DNA of 8,322 nt from assembly GCF_016785185.1 (NCBI RefSeq), contig NZ_JAEKDY010000137.1; one strand, written 5' to 3'. A program made the translations under genes and the position numbers. The notes under the pieces are model-generated. The model did no database searches and was not told the origin of the DNA. It worked only from the letters and a program-made list of their open reading frames with translations. The stretch comes from Heyndrickxia sporothermodurans (GTDB lineage Bacteria; Bacillota; Bacilli; Bacillales; Bacillaceae_C). The stretch's first letter is position 1. Each line of letters begins with the position of its first letter. This document shows positions 1 to 5,255 of the stretch, piece by piece.

Positions 1-127
1 CCTTTTTTTCCTCCCGAATCATGAAGTTCTCGACAAACTCTATGATAAGGGATTGGGTGTTAAGGGTGGTCAACTTTTTGGTTAGCGAATTGCGCTAAAG
101 TGGTCAACTTTTATTTTAGCGTTTACA
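1..127 (-). mobile_element. IS21-family insertion sequence, left end (partial)
   Basis: Read on the minus strand, the sequence starts TGTAAACGCTAAAATAAAAG at 127 and contains two copies of the motif AAGTTGACCAC (around 99-111 and 67-78). A TG-starting end with repeated GTTGACCAC blocks is the layout I know from IS21-type elements, whose transposase binds multiple terminal repeats. A Shine-Dalgarno GGGAGG lies at 15-10 on the minus strand, nine bases from the window edge, so istA probably starts just outside and reads leftwards. The plus-strand DNA right of 127 belongs to an interrupted gene. The other end and the target duplication are outside the window. The family call rests on remembered end structure, not on a transposase sequence. 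Confidence 0.72.
10..15 (-). promoter_or_regulatory. Ribosome binding site of the IS transposase gene (start outside window)
   Basis: GGGAGG on the minus strand, followed by an A-rich stretch to the window edge. It sits about 110 bases inside the IS end, where the first IS21 gene (istA) is expected to start. No coding sequence of it is visible here. Confidence 0.45.
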
Positions 128-602
128 TGTAATTGATTATAATAGACTAATAGATGAAAAGGCTATTTATCTAAGGTATCTTGACTCAGGTGAATCTGAA
201 AAAATTGACGTATCAGATGTTGATGGCGTAAATGAAGAATTAGAACCTTTTATCACCACTGTTGAAGATGAAATAGCAAATAAAGAAAAAGATTTAGAAG
301 AGGCTTCCGAGAATATTCAATCAACTTCCACAGCACCTGTCGCTATTACTGATATAGAACCATTAGCTGCAGGGAATATTTGCTATCAGTGCTCAAAATT
401 ACAAAAATACCAAGGTGATTATAGCCCAGAATGTAAAAAAGCTGTAGGTACCGTTTGTAGTGTTAAAATTACAGGTCCAAAACTATTAAAATGGGCAAAA
501 ACATTAATTTGTGCTGGGACAAAAATTATTGGTTGTTACATTCCTGCATATTATATTTGTGTAGAAGGTAAATGGATGACCACTTGCCCAGCTTATGATT
601 AA
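128..602 (+). pseudogene. Cys-rich secreted peptide precursor, 3' fragment cut off by the IS (possible halocin C8-like bacteriocin)
   Basis: The frame ending at TAA 600-602 is open back through the IS junction to a stop inside the IS (TAG 117-119). It has no ATG, GTG or TTG near its left end and no ribosome binding site, so it is the last 157 codons of a longer gene whose 5' part must lie beyond the IS. Residues 1-84 of the fragment are acidic and Cys-free (a Glu/Asp-rich run at about 36-61). From residue 82 the protein changes to a compact basic/aromatic domain with eight cysteines, at fragment residues 85, 88, 102, 110, 128, 136, 144 and 153, ending CPAYD. This two-part layout, a long propeptide and a small disulfide-rich C-terminal domain, resembles halocin C8-type precursors, but the family call is a guess. 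A BdbB/BdbC-type oxidoreductase follows about 580 bases downstream, which suits a product needing disulfides. Terminator right behind. Confidence 0.6.
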
Positions 603-614
603 ATATTCAAAGTT

Positions 615-649
615 AAGGCTTTCTGTTTTTGAAAGACAGAAAGCCTTTT
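615..649 (+). terminator. Rho-independent terminator of the Cys-rich gene
   Basis: A 12-bp perfect stem (AAGGCTTTCTGT 615-626 with ACAGAAAGCCTT 636-647) begins 12 bases after the stop codon. The right arm runs into TTTT (646-649). The loop can tighten further through T-A pairs. It separates the Cys-rich fragment from the genes that follow, so those probably have their own promoter. Confidence 0.85.
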
Positions 650-767
650 GTGAATTATTTGATAATAAAAGGAATAAGAGAATAAATTTAATTTAAAAGG
701 ATGTTTTAAAGTAAACAAAAATCAATCTTTTATATTGTTCACCTTTTAAGCGTTATTAAATTTAAAA

Positions 768-796
768 ATTACATAATAGATAACTATAAATATAAT
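768..796 (+). promoter_or_regulatory. Possible sigma-A promoter for the 848 gene
   Basis: ATTACA (768-773), 17 bases, then a perfect TATAAT (791-796), about 50 bases before the ATG at 848. The -35 matches four of six consensus bases. The region is extremely AT-rich, so chance TATAAT boxes are expected. The rest of the 603-847 gap holds the terminator and AT-rich DNA in which I see no gene. Confidence 0.4.
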
Positions 797-847
797 TATT
801 AAAAATTAGATTAGGGAGCCAGCAACATTTATAGAGGGAGGAAGAAA

Positions 848-1108
848 ATGACGGAAAAGATAAACAGAAAAGCAATCGTAACTTTTATATTAGGAGTATT
901 GTCAATCTTTATTCCGCTATTGGGTTTCGCTTTGGGAATACTAGGTATTATATTCTCTAACTTTAGTTCCAATGAAATTAAAGTTTATAAGGAAAGAGGG
1001 AAAATCCTTTTTATATTAGGTTGTATTTTTTGTGTAATAGGTATATTGATTCAAATTGTTGAAATAGTGGGTTTTATTGGAATATACTTTTTTGGTTTAG
1101 ATTATTGA
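848..1108 (+). CDS. Small two-helix membrane protein, DUF4190-like
   Basis: An 86-aa protein with ATG at 848 and a strong ribosome binding site GAGGGAGG (834-841, six bases away). It consists almost wholly of two hydrophobic segments, about residues 9-36 and 50-83, joined by a short charged loop with Lys, Glu and Arg. The glycine-rich pattern LGVLSIFIPLLGFALGILG, the charged loop, then a second Gly/Ile-rich helix matches the DUF4190 type of small membrane protein. Function is not known for that family in general. It sits between a Cys-rich secreted peptide and a disulfide oxidoreductase, with a 72-base gap to the latter and no terminator between, so the two are probably co-transcribed. By position it could be an immunity or accessory protein for the peptide. 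That is inference only. Confidence 0.75.
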   Translation: MTEKINRKAIVTFILGVLSIFIPLLGFALGILGIIFSNFSSNEIKVYKERGKILFILGCIFCVIGILIQIVEIVGFIGIYFFGLDY

Positions 1109-1180
1109 TATCTATTCGTACAAATCTATTAGTATTCATAGAAGTATTAAGATAAAAAAATAAATCAAAGGGGAAATAAA

Positions 1181-1600
1181 TTGCAAAGGTCACAAGAATA
1201 TTTATTATTTATTATCTGGATTGTTTCGACTATTGCCACATTAGGTAGTTTATATTTTTCAGAGATACTTAAATTTGAACCATGTAAATTATGTTGGTTT
1301 CAAAGAATTTTTATGTATCCTATATTTTTTTTATCTGCAATTTCATATGTAAAAAAAGATTTTAAACAAGCAAATTATATAATTTGTTTAGCTATGATTG
1401 GTTTATTTATATCAATATACCATAATTTACTACAGTTTTTCGTTATAAATAATTCTTGTGGAAGGGTTTCTTGCACTACACATTATATAAAAATTTTCGG
1501 ATTTATTACTATACCATTACTATCCCTAGTTAGTTTTGTTTTAATAACGGTAATATGTCTATATCTAATTGCTAAAAGAAAAACAAGTTTAAAAGAATAA
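1181..1600 (+). CDS. bdbC: BdbB/BdbC (DsbB-type) disulfide bond formation protein
   Basis: A 139-aa integral membrane thiol-disulfide oxidoreductase that recycles a DsbA-like partner by passing electrons to quinone. The start is TTG at 1181, preceded by AAAGGGG (1168-1174). Four hydrophobic segments are visible (about 8-27, 42-57, 66-88 and 106-132). The first redox pair is CKLC at residues 35-38, followed by WFQRIFMYP, the family signature. The second pair is C93 and C98 (CGRVSC), followed by the conserved GFITIP stretch (107-112). Length and motifs match Bacillus BdbC (about 138 aa) and BdbB (about 148 aa). I cannot separate these paralogues, so the symbol is provisional. No DsbA-like partner (BdbD) or thioredoxin-like gene lies beside it. 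The isolated position next to a Cys-rich peptide recalls BdbB in the sublancin cluster. Confidence 0.92.
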   Translation: MQRSQEYLLFIIWIVSTIATLGSLYFSEILKFEPCKLCWFQRIFMYPIFFLSAISYVKKDFKQANYIICLAMIGLFISIYHNLLQFFVINNSCGRVSCTTHYIKIFGFITIPLLSLVSFVLITVICLYLIAKRKTSLKE

Positions 1601-1705
1601 ATCTATGTCCAATTTATATTAGTGTACTGGTATAAAGTTAATTAATATAGAAGATAATCTTGCTGCAGGGTTGTATTTAACAAAATCCACATCTTAACAA
1701 ACAGA

Positions 1706-1729
1706 ACCCCTATTCTAATAAATAGGGGT
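1706..1729. terminator. Strong hairpin after bdbC, probable terminator
   Basis: ACCCCTATT (1706-1714) pairs with AATAGGGGT (1721-1729), nine perfect base pairs with a six-base loop. On the plus strand it lacks a T tract. On the minus strand it is followed by TTCTGTTTGTT, moderately T-rich. It lies about 105 bases after bdbC and some 420 bases beyond the minus-strand lipoprotein gene, so it could serve either direction. Confidence 0.5.
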
Positions 1730-1852
1730 CAGTTGACCAAATTTCCCAAACATGATCCATCTATACTCTTATCTTTTTTCTTAATTTCCGATTTTGACTT
1801 TTATCTACTATATAGAATATTCGAATTATCTTATCTCGACCTTTCCTTTATA

Positions 1853-1890
1853 TCCCGCAGGAGTCAAGTGCCTCCCGCTCCAATCCATTC
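1853..1890 (-). repeat. Fragment of a Bacillus dispersed intergenic repeat
   Basis: The minus strand reads TTGGAGCGGGAGGCACTTGA followed by CTCCTGCGGGA. The combination GGAGCGG...GACTCCTGCGGGA is one I recognise from repeats scattered in intergenic regions of many Bacillus genomes. Here only a degenerate core is left. The surrounding stretch 1601-2040 holds no gene I can support: its open frames lack ribosome binding sites and protein-like composition. Confidence 0.5.
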
Positions 1891-2040
1891 TGTGCTTTTT
1901 AACCATTTTAAAAGCAACAATATTTTAGAAATTAATGGAAAAAGATATCCACCATAATTGGCAAACATCTTTCCTCAAATTTTTCGTGGGAATAATAAAT
2001 TATACGCATTGTGGGCAGCTTTTTTACATAAACTGTCTAC

Positions 2041-2145
2041 GTCTAGCGCAAGCAGCCATCGACTAGAAAACTTCAGGACTTTTCCCTACAATAAGTCAAA
2101 GTCCCGTAAGTCTTTTACGTCGATGGGCAAGGCGCTTTCGCTTTT
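2041..2145 (-). repeat. Cloverleaf-like structured repeat at the 3' end of the lipoprotein gene
   Basis: The outer stem pairs AGCGC (2045-2049) with GCGCT (2132-2136) and CCATCGAC (2056-2063) with GTCGATGG (2119-2126), with a small internal loop between. Inside are two hairpins: GGACTTT (2076-2082) with AAAGTCC (2098-2104), and CGTAA (2105-2109) with TTACG (2115-2119). Three helices in about 95 bases form a folded element in either strand. It ends six bases from the minus-strand stop codon at 2151, so it would be at the 3' end of that mRNA. Flanks such as GAAAAGCGAAAGCGCC resemble a repeat family I recall from Bacillaceae intergenic regions. It could be a non-autonomous mobile repeat or an RNA processing or stability element. 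Confidence 0.6.
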
Positions 2146-2150
2146 CTTAT

Positions 2151-3086
2151 TTATTTCGCCATTTTATCCTTTAAATCATCGAGTAATTTATCTTTTCCGA
2201 TTGGTAAGAATGATTGTCCGAAGTATGGTTGGTTAGGGAAGTAATAAACATTTTTGTTTTTAACAGCCTTTAAGCCATTCCATATCGAGCTTTTCTCTAA
2301 TTCAGCTTGTGCACCTTTTGAACTGACGACGATTAGTACATCGGGATTCAATTTTGAGATATTTTCTAAATTGATTTGGGATGTACCAGTATTTTTGGAT
2401 GCACCTTCAGGTCTTGGTAACTGCATATCATCATTAACGATTTGGCCTAAACCTTCATTTCCGAATGTGTACGTATTTTTTTCATCCGCAAGTAAAGTTA
2501 ATACGGTACCTTTACCTGTTTTCTTCTTAATGTCATTTCCAATTTCTTTTGCTTTCGCATCATACTTAGCAAGCCAATCATTTACTTCTTTTTCTTGACC
2601 AAATATTGTTCCGATTTGTTTAAATCGTTGTTTCCACTTTGTTAATCCTTCATCAAGGACGATGACAGGAGCAATTTTTTTCAGTTGATCAACGCTTTTA
2701 AGATGTCGTTTGCTGACGATAATTAAGTCGGGTTGTGTTTGAAGAATCGCCTCGACATCGACTTTATCGACCATATAGTAGCCCACAATTTTTGCATCTT
2801 TCAGCTGGTCTTTAATATAAGGTGCTGGTTTTGTATAGTCATAGGAATCAGAATTGGCCGTTGCGACCAATTTGTGTCCTAAGATGATTAACTCTTCACT
2901 TGAACCAGAAATATCAGCGATACGCTTCGGATTGGCAGGGATATCTACTTTTTCTCCGCGTGCATCTGTTACCGTTACGGTAGCTGATTTCTTCTTATCA
3001 TTCGATGTATCTTTTTGATTTCCACAAGCGATTAATACACTTGAGATAATGAATAAAATAGATATAAAAGCTAAATATTTTTTCAT
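2151..3086 (-). CDS. Siderophore-binding lipoprotein of an iron ABC importer (FeuA/FhuD-like)
   Basis: A 311-aa surface lipoprotein that binds a ferric siderophore and delivers it to an ABC permease. I chose ATG 3086: GGAGG stands five bases upstream and the signal peptide starts there. A longer open frame reaches 3176 but runs over the Fur box and promoter. Residues 1-20 form a lipoprotein signal with lipobox LIAC (18-21), Cys21 being the lipidated residue. A Lys/Ser/Asp linker leads to the TroA-like two-lobe fold: VTVTDARGEKVDIPANPKRI (36-55), E64/E65 in SSEELIILG, and E241 in INLENISKLNPDVLIV, the usual sites of acidic residues that dock on the permease. The family covers hydroxamate, catecholate and citrate siderophores, and I cannot tell which here. 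No permease or ATPase genes adjoin it, so it is an orphan binding protein. A structured repeat sits directly after the stop. Confidence 0.92.
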   Translation of the reverse strand: MKKYLAFISILFIISSVLIACGNQKDTSNDKKKSATVTVTDARGEKVDIPANPKRIADISGSSEELIILGHKLVATANSDSYDYTKPAPYIKDQLKDAKIVGYYMVDKVDVEAILQTQPDLIIVSKRHLKSVDQLKKIAPVIVLDEGLTKWKQRFKQIGTIFGQEKEVNDWLAKYDAKAKEIGNDIKKKTGKGTVLTLLADEKNTYTFGNEGLGQIVNDDMQLPRPEGASKNTGTSQINLENISKLNPDVLIVVSSKGAQAELEKSSIWNGLKAVKNKNVYYFPNQPYFGQSFLPIGKDKLLDDLKDKMAK

Positions 3087-3120
3087 GATAGCCTCCTGTA
3101 TGTAAAATAGTTCACTCCAT

Positions 3121-3135
3121 TGAGAAAGATTATCA
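3121..3135 (-). promoter_or_regulatory. Fur box of the siderophore-binding lipoprotein gene
   Basis: The minus strand reads TGATAATCTTTCTCA, which matches 12 of the 14 defined positions of the Bacillus 7-1-7 Fur motif TGATAATnATTATCA. It overlaps the predicted -10 box, 35 bases before the start codon, a position suited to iron-dependent repression. Confidence 0.75.
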
Positions 3136-3155
3136 TTTAAAGTATAAAAAATCAA
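3129..3155 (-). promoter_or_regulatory. Probable sigma-A promoter overlapping the Fur box
   Basis: On the minus strand TTGATT (3155-3150) and GATAAT (3134-3129) are separated by 15 bases, shorter than ideal. The -10 lies inside the Fur box. Transcription would start near 3122, leaving a leader of about 36 bases. Confidence 0.5.
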
Positions 3156-3176
3156 TATATTTTTTACTATTTCCAA

Positions 3177-3497
3177 AAGGGGAAAATAAATAATAAAAAA
3201 CTAAGCTGAATGAATATCCCGTGCTTTGCTCAAGTAATTACGATTAAAGATTGGATGGGCTTACAATACTCAATTTAGTAAAAGTATTGATTGAAACATA
3301 CGATGTATATTGGTAATTTTGAAAATAGGAATATCTTTTTTTCGTTATCCTAAGTTTCCCGTATAAAATAAAAAAATTGAGAAGTGGGTTAAAGAATTAT
3401 TGTAACCAAAAAAGTATTAGGAAAATTAATGGAGATACAATGATTCTGTATTTATAGAAGTTTTGTGAAATATTTAAATTGTATTAGGGGGATAGTG
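3177..3497. other. Gene-free AT-rich spacer
   Basis: It lies between the divergent lipoprotein gene and the 48-aa gene. I see only very short frames without ribosome binding sites, no hairpin with a T tract and no convincing promoter, although the promoter of the 48-aa gene must lie here if that gene is expressed. Confidence 0.5.
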
Positions 3498-3644
3498 ATG
3501 AAGAAGTTTATTGATGACTTGGCGGGAGCAATCTATGATTCTTTTAAATTTGTTTTCAGATGCATATGCTACATTTTATCCGGAATGTTAATTGTCGGAG
3601 TACCGCTTTATATAATTGCATTAATATTTAAAATGTTTAATTAG
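3498..3644 (+). CDS. Small hypothetical membrane protein (48 aa)
   Basis: Starts ATG AAG AAG with a strong AGGGGG ribosome binding site (3486-3491), six bases upstream, and ends TAG at 3642-3644. The N-terminal half is amphipathic (MKKFIDDLAGAIYDSFKFVF). From about residue 25 it becomes one hydrophobic segment, YILSGMLIVGVPLYIIALIF, ending in a short KMFN tail. Cys22 and Cys24 form a CIC motif just before the membrane segment. I do not recognise a family. The ribosome binding site and the clean membrane topology argue that it is real. The same frame stays open for 35 further codons after the TAG, see the next entry. Confidence 0.55.
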   Translation: MKKFIDDLAGAIYDSFKFVFRCICYILSGMLIVGVPLYIIALIFKMFN

Positions 3645-3752
3645 CGGATAAAATCCTCAGCTGTTGTATATATATTATTTGACTCAAAGGGACCTATTTT
3701 TGAAACAAATAATTTAGAGGATTTAGCTAAGTTTTTGAAAAAGGTCAACTAA
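3645..3752 (+). pseudogene. Open in-frame extension after the TAG of the 48-aa gene
   Basis: Directly after TAG 3642-3644 the same frame continues for 35 codons to TAA 3750-3752. It encodes a protein-like stretch, AVVYILFDSKGPIFETNN, followed by an amphipathic Leu/Lys-rich helix. It has no start codon or ribosome binding site of its own. Either a former longer gene acquired a nonsense mutation, or the frame is open by chance. Stop readthrough cannot be excluded. Confidence is in the openness of the frame, less in its meaning. Confidence 0.3.
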
Positions 3753-3856
3753 AAATAGATGACCGAGGGAATGATCACTTTTTTCAAAATTCCAATTTTA
3801 CTATAGTTTATACTTAACATGTTCAAAATTAAAAATCTATTATAACAGTATAGTCT

Positions 3857-3913
3857 TAGTGAACTGCATAAAATCAACTAAGTGATTGTCTATGATTTTT
3901 TGCAGAATCACTA
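3857..3913. repeat. Long imperfect inverted repeat
   Basis: CTGCATAAAATCA (3864-3876) pairs with TGATTTTTTGCAG (3893-3905) with one mismatch around a 16-base loop. After a small internal loop the stem continues, TAGTGA (3857-3862) with TCACTA (3908-3913). Overlapping alternatives exist, CTTAGT (3855-3860) with ACTAAG (3877-3882) and AGTGATT (3881-3887) with AATCACT (3906-3912), so two competing folds are possible. It lies between convergent reading frames and may stop transcription. No clean T tract follows on either strand. Nothing else is evident in 3753-3915. Confidence 0.45.
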
Positions 3914-3944
3914 TACGGATCTCCTGATAATCATGGAGAGCGAT

Positions 3945-4036
3945 ATTTCTAAAACCAACCATCGATCACGTCATTTTTCATATATGGATCCACTCTCTTC
4001 AATATTTCGTAATATCTTCCAACCTTCTTCAAACAT
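3945..4036 (-). pseudogene. Decayed short reading frame coupled to the upstream gene by TAATG
   Basis: The stop of the membrane-anchored protein (TAA 4038-4036) overlaps an ATG (4036-4034) as TAATG, typical of translational coupling. The new frame reads MFEEGWKILRNIEESGSIYEK and then stops (TGA). A neighbouring frame over the same DNA reads RVDPYMKNDVIDGWF before TAG, so a small indel may have split a once continuous protein. The DPYMKNDVIDGW stretch faintly recalls the C-terminal DPyvkaGlv pattern of YCII-like domains. That similarity is weak and from memory. Confidence 0.3.
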
Positions 4037-4425
4037 TAATTAAGTGGTACATTGTCCGGATTATCCGGATAGACAATTTGTATTAATTGATAGGGAGTTT
4101 TTTTATCGTTTACTTTTTCAATAGATCCCTTTTTTTCGTACGAAGCAAAATATTTGTTATTTATATTAATTAGATTCCATGTATTTTTATCTTCAATAAT
4201 AATTTCAAACTTTTCCGAAGGGCTATTATTAGGATCATGTGCAATAATCCAAGTTTTTTTCCAATCTTCACTATGCTTCTTTTCATCCACTATTATTTGA
4301 GAATCTGTACCTTTATAGTACTCCTTATCGGCCTTTTTTGAAAAATAGTTCTTTCCACCTAGTGCAAGAAAAATTAGAACGAGCAATATTATCAACAGTA
4401 AATAAACTGATACTTTTCTTCTCAA
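4036..4425 (-). CDS. Hypothetical membrane-anchored extracellular protein
   Basis: A 129-aa protein if it starts at TTG 4425, which has a near-ideal AGGAGG (4438-4433) seven bases upstream. An ATG at 4443 in the same frame would place this ribosome binding site inside the coding region and has none of its own. Residues 2-4 are basic (RRK), followed by one membrane segment (about 5-23, VYLLLIILLVLIFLALG) and about 105 hydrophilic residues rich in Lys, Asp, Asn and Trp, expected outside the cell. There is no lipobox and no recognisable domain. The gene lies 168 bases after the minus-strand lipoprotein gene, the same orientation, possibly one unit. Its stop overlaps the ATG of a decayed frame. 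Confidence 0.65.
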   Translation of the reverse strand: MRRKVSVYLLLIILLVLIFLALGGKNYFSKKADKEYYKGTDSQIIVDEKKHSEDWKKTWIIAHDPNNSPSEKFEIIIEDKNTWNLININNKYFASYEKKGSIEKVNDKKTPYQLIQIVYPDNPDNVPLN

Positions 4426-4593
4426 GCGCTTACCTCCTAACATTTCGGTAAAACAAATCTACAAATCAAAAATTGCATTCAAAACTAAAAGTAAAAACCA
4501 TAAAAAAATTACAATAACTCTTCCCATTTTGAAGTCAGTTTAATTTTCGCTTTTCTGCCGTTTTATCTTCCTATACAATGCTGAACAATTCTC

Positions 4594-5070
4594 CTAGAAA
4601 TTAATTTCTAAAAGTTGTTTCATTTTACTAAACAAATTTTTATGTTTATCAATTGTTATGCGAGTTTTCTTTATTGAGCCGACGTCATTGTGTGTGAAGA
4701 CAAAAATACCGTCATTCAAAACGTAAAAAGCATAAGGAACTTTTTTTTCTCCGGATTGTATCTTTTCGTTTTCAAAAAAGCCAAATGAATAAGTGTTTTG
4801 GGTTTTCATTTCATCAAAGATGTATTTACTATTTGACTTTTTAACTTTAAGCCCTTCAACCATCGATAATATTTTTTCAACCATTTTTTTGTCTTTAACA
4901 ATTTTCGTCATTCCTTCGGATGAAGAATTATTTTCCACTTTTTGAATAAATATTGTACTTAAAGAATTTTTCTTATCTATTTTTATTTCTTCTTTATTTC
5001 CAGAACAAGCACACAGAAGTATAGACCAAATAGTTAAAAAACCTATAAAAGTATATTTATTCTTCAACAT
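4594..5070 (-). CDS. Hypothetical lipoprotein
   Basis: A 158-aa protein starting at ATG 5070, five bases after GGAGG (5080-5076). The next codon, TTG 5067, is eight bases away and is an equal candidate. A TTG at 5082 lies before the ribosome binding site and is unlikely. The signal peptide (KNKYTFIGFLTIWSILL) ends in a lipobox LCAC at residues 19-22, with Cys22 as the lipidated residue and an unusual second Cys at position 20. The mature part is Lys/Glu-rich, with a helix-like segment KDKKMVEKILSMVEGLKV and later beta-like stretches (YAFYVLNDGIFVFTHNDVG). This layout resembles small Bacillus lipoproteins of unknown function. I do not recognise the family. The 4426-4593 gap downstream holds no supported gene. 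Confidence 0.75.
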   Translation of the reverse strand: MLKNKYTFIGFLTIWSILLCACSGNKEEIKIDKKNSLSTIFIQKVENNSSSEGMTKIVKDKKMVEKILSMVEGLKVKKSNSKYIFDEMKTQNTYSFGFFENEKIQSGEKKVPYAFYVLNDGIFVFTHNDVGSIKKTRITIDKHKNLFSKMKQLLEINF

Positions 5071-5136
5071 TCTAACCTCCAATACTTACTTTATAAATAG
5101 TTCAACAAATAGACAGTAGAATCCTTTCTTCCTATT

Positions 5137-5167
5137 TAAATATTTGTCCTTGCATAACAAATATTTA
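5137..5167. promoter_or_regulatory. Inverted repeat between divergent genes, possible operator
   Basis: TAAATATTTG (5137-5146) and CAAATATTTA (5158-5167) are perfect inverted copies around 11 bases. Each half contains the palindromic octamer AAATATTT, and the two octamer centres are 21 bases apart, about two helical turns. It lies upstream of the minus-strand lipoprotein gene and the plus-strand fhuF-like gene. In such AT-rich DNA chance is a real alternative. Confidence 0.3.
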
Positions 5168-5201
5168 TAAATATCAAGAACGGACTAGGAACTATTTACA
5201 A

Positions 5202-5230
5202 TTGATAATGATTTTCACTATAGATATAAT
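5202..5230 (+). promoter_or_regulatory. Sigma-A promoter of the fhuF-like gene
   Basis: TTGATA (5202-5207), 17 bases, TATAAT (5225-5230): five of six and six of six consensus matches at ideal spacing. Transcription should start around 5236-5238. The -35 TTG is also the first possible start codon of the open frame, which therefore cannot be the real start of translation from this promoter. Confidence 0.85.
5203..5217 (+). promoter_or_regulatory. Fur box of the fhuF-like gene
   Basis: TGATAATGATTTTCA matches 13 of the 14 defined positions of the 7-1-7 Fur motif TGATAATnATTATCA. It covers the -35 box and the spacer of the promoter, so iron-loaded Fur would block RNA polymerase. Confidence 0.85.
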
Positions 5231-5255
5231 AGGACTAATAGAAGGAAATAGAAAG

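Noticed and set aside
1620..1700. Possible transposase remnant on the minus strand (GATTTTGTTAAATACAACCC region)
   Set aside because: The translated stretch is under 20 residues and I could not tie it to a transposase family with any confidence.
1733..2236. Two consecutive plus-strand open frames of 74 and 92 codons
   Set aside because: No ribosome binding sites, low-complexity composition, and they overlap recognised repeats (1853-1890, 2041-2145) and the 3' end of the lipoprotein gene.
2254..2598. Plus-strand open frame of 114 codons
   Set aside because: It lies antisense inside the siderophore-binding protein, whose minus-strand reading has clear motifs. No ribosome binding site.
4459..4527. 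Minus-strand 22-aa hydrophobic peptide frame (MGRVIVIFLWFLLLVLNAIFDL region)
   Set aside because: It has an ATG and a membrane-like sequence, but no ribosome binding site, and short hydrophobic frames are common in T-rich DNA.
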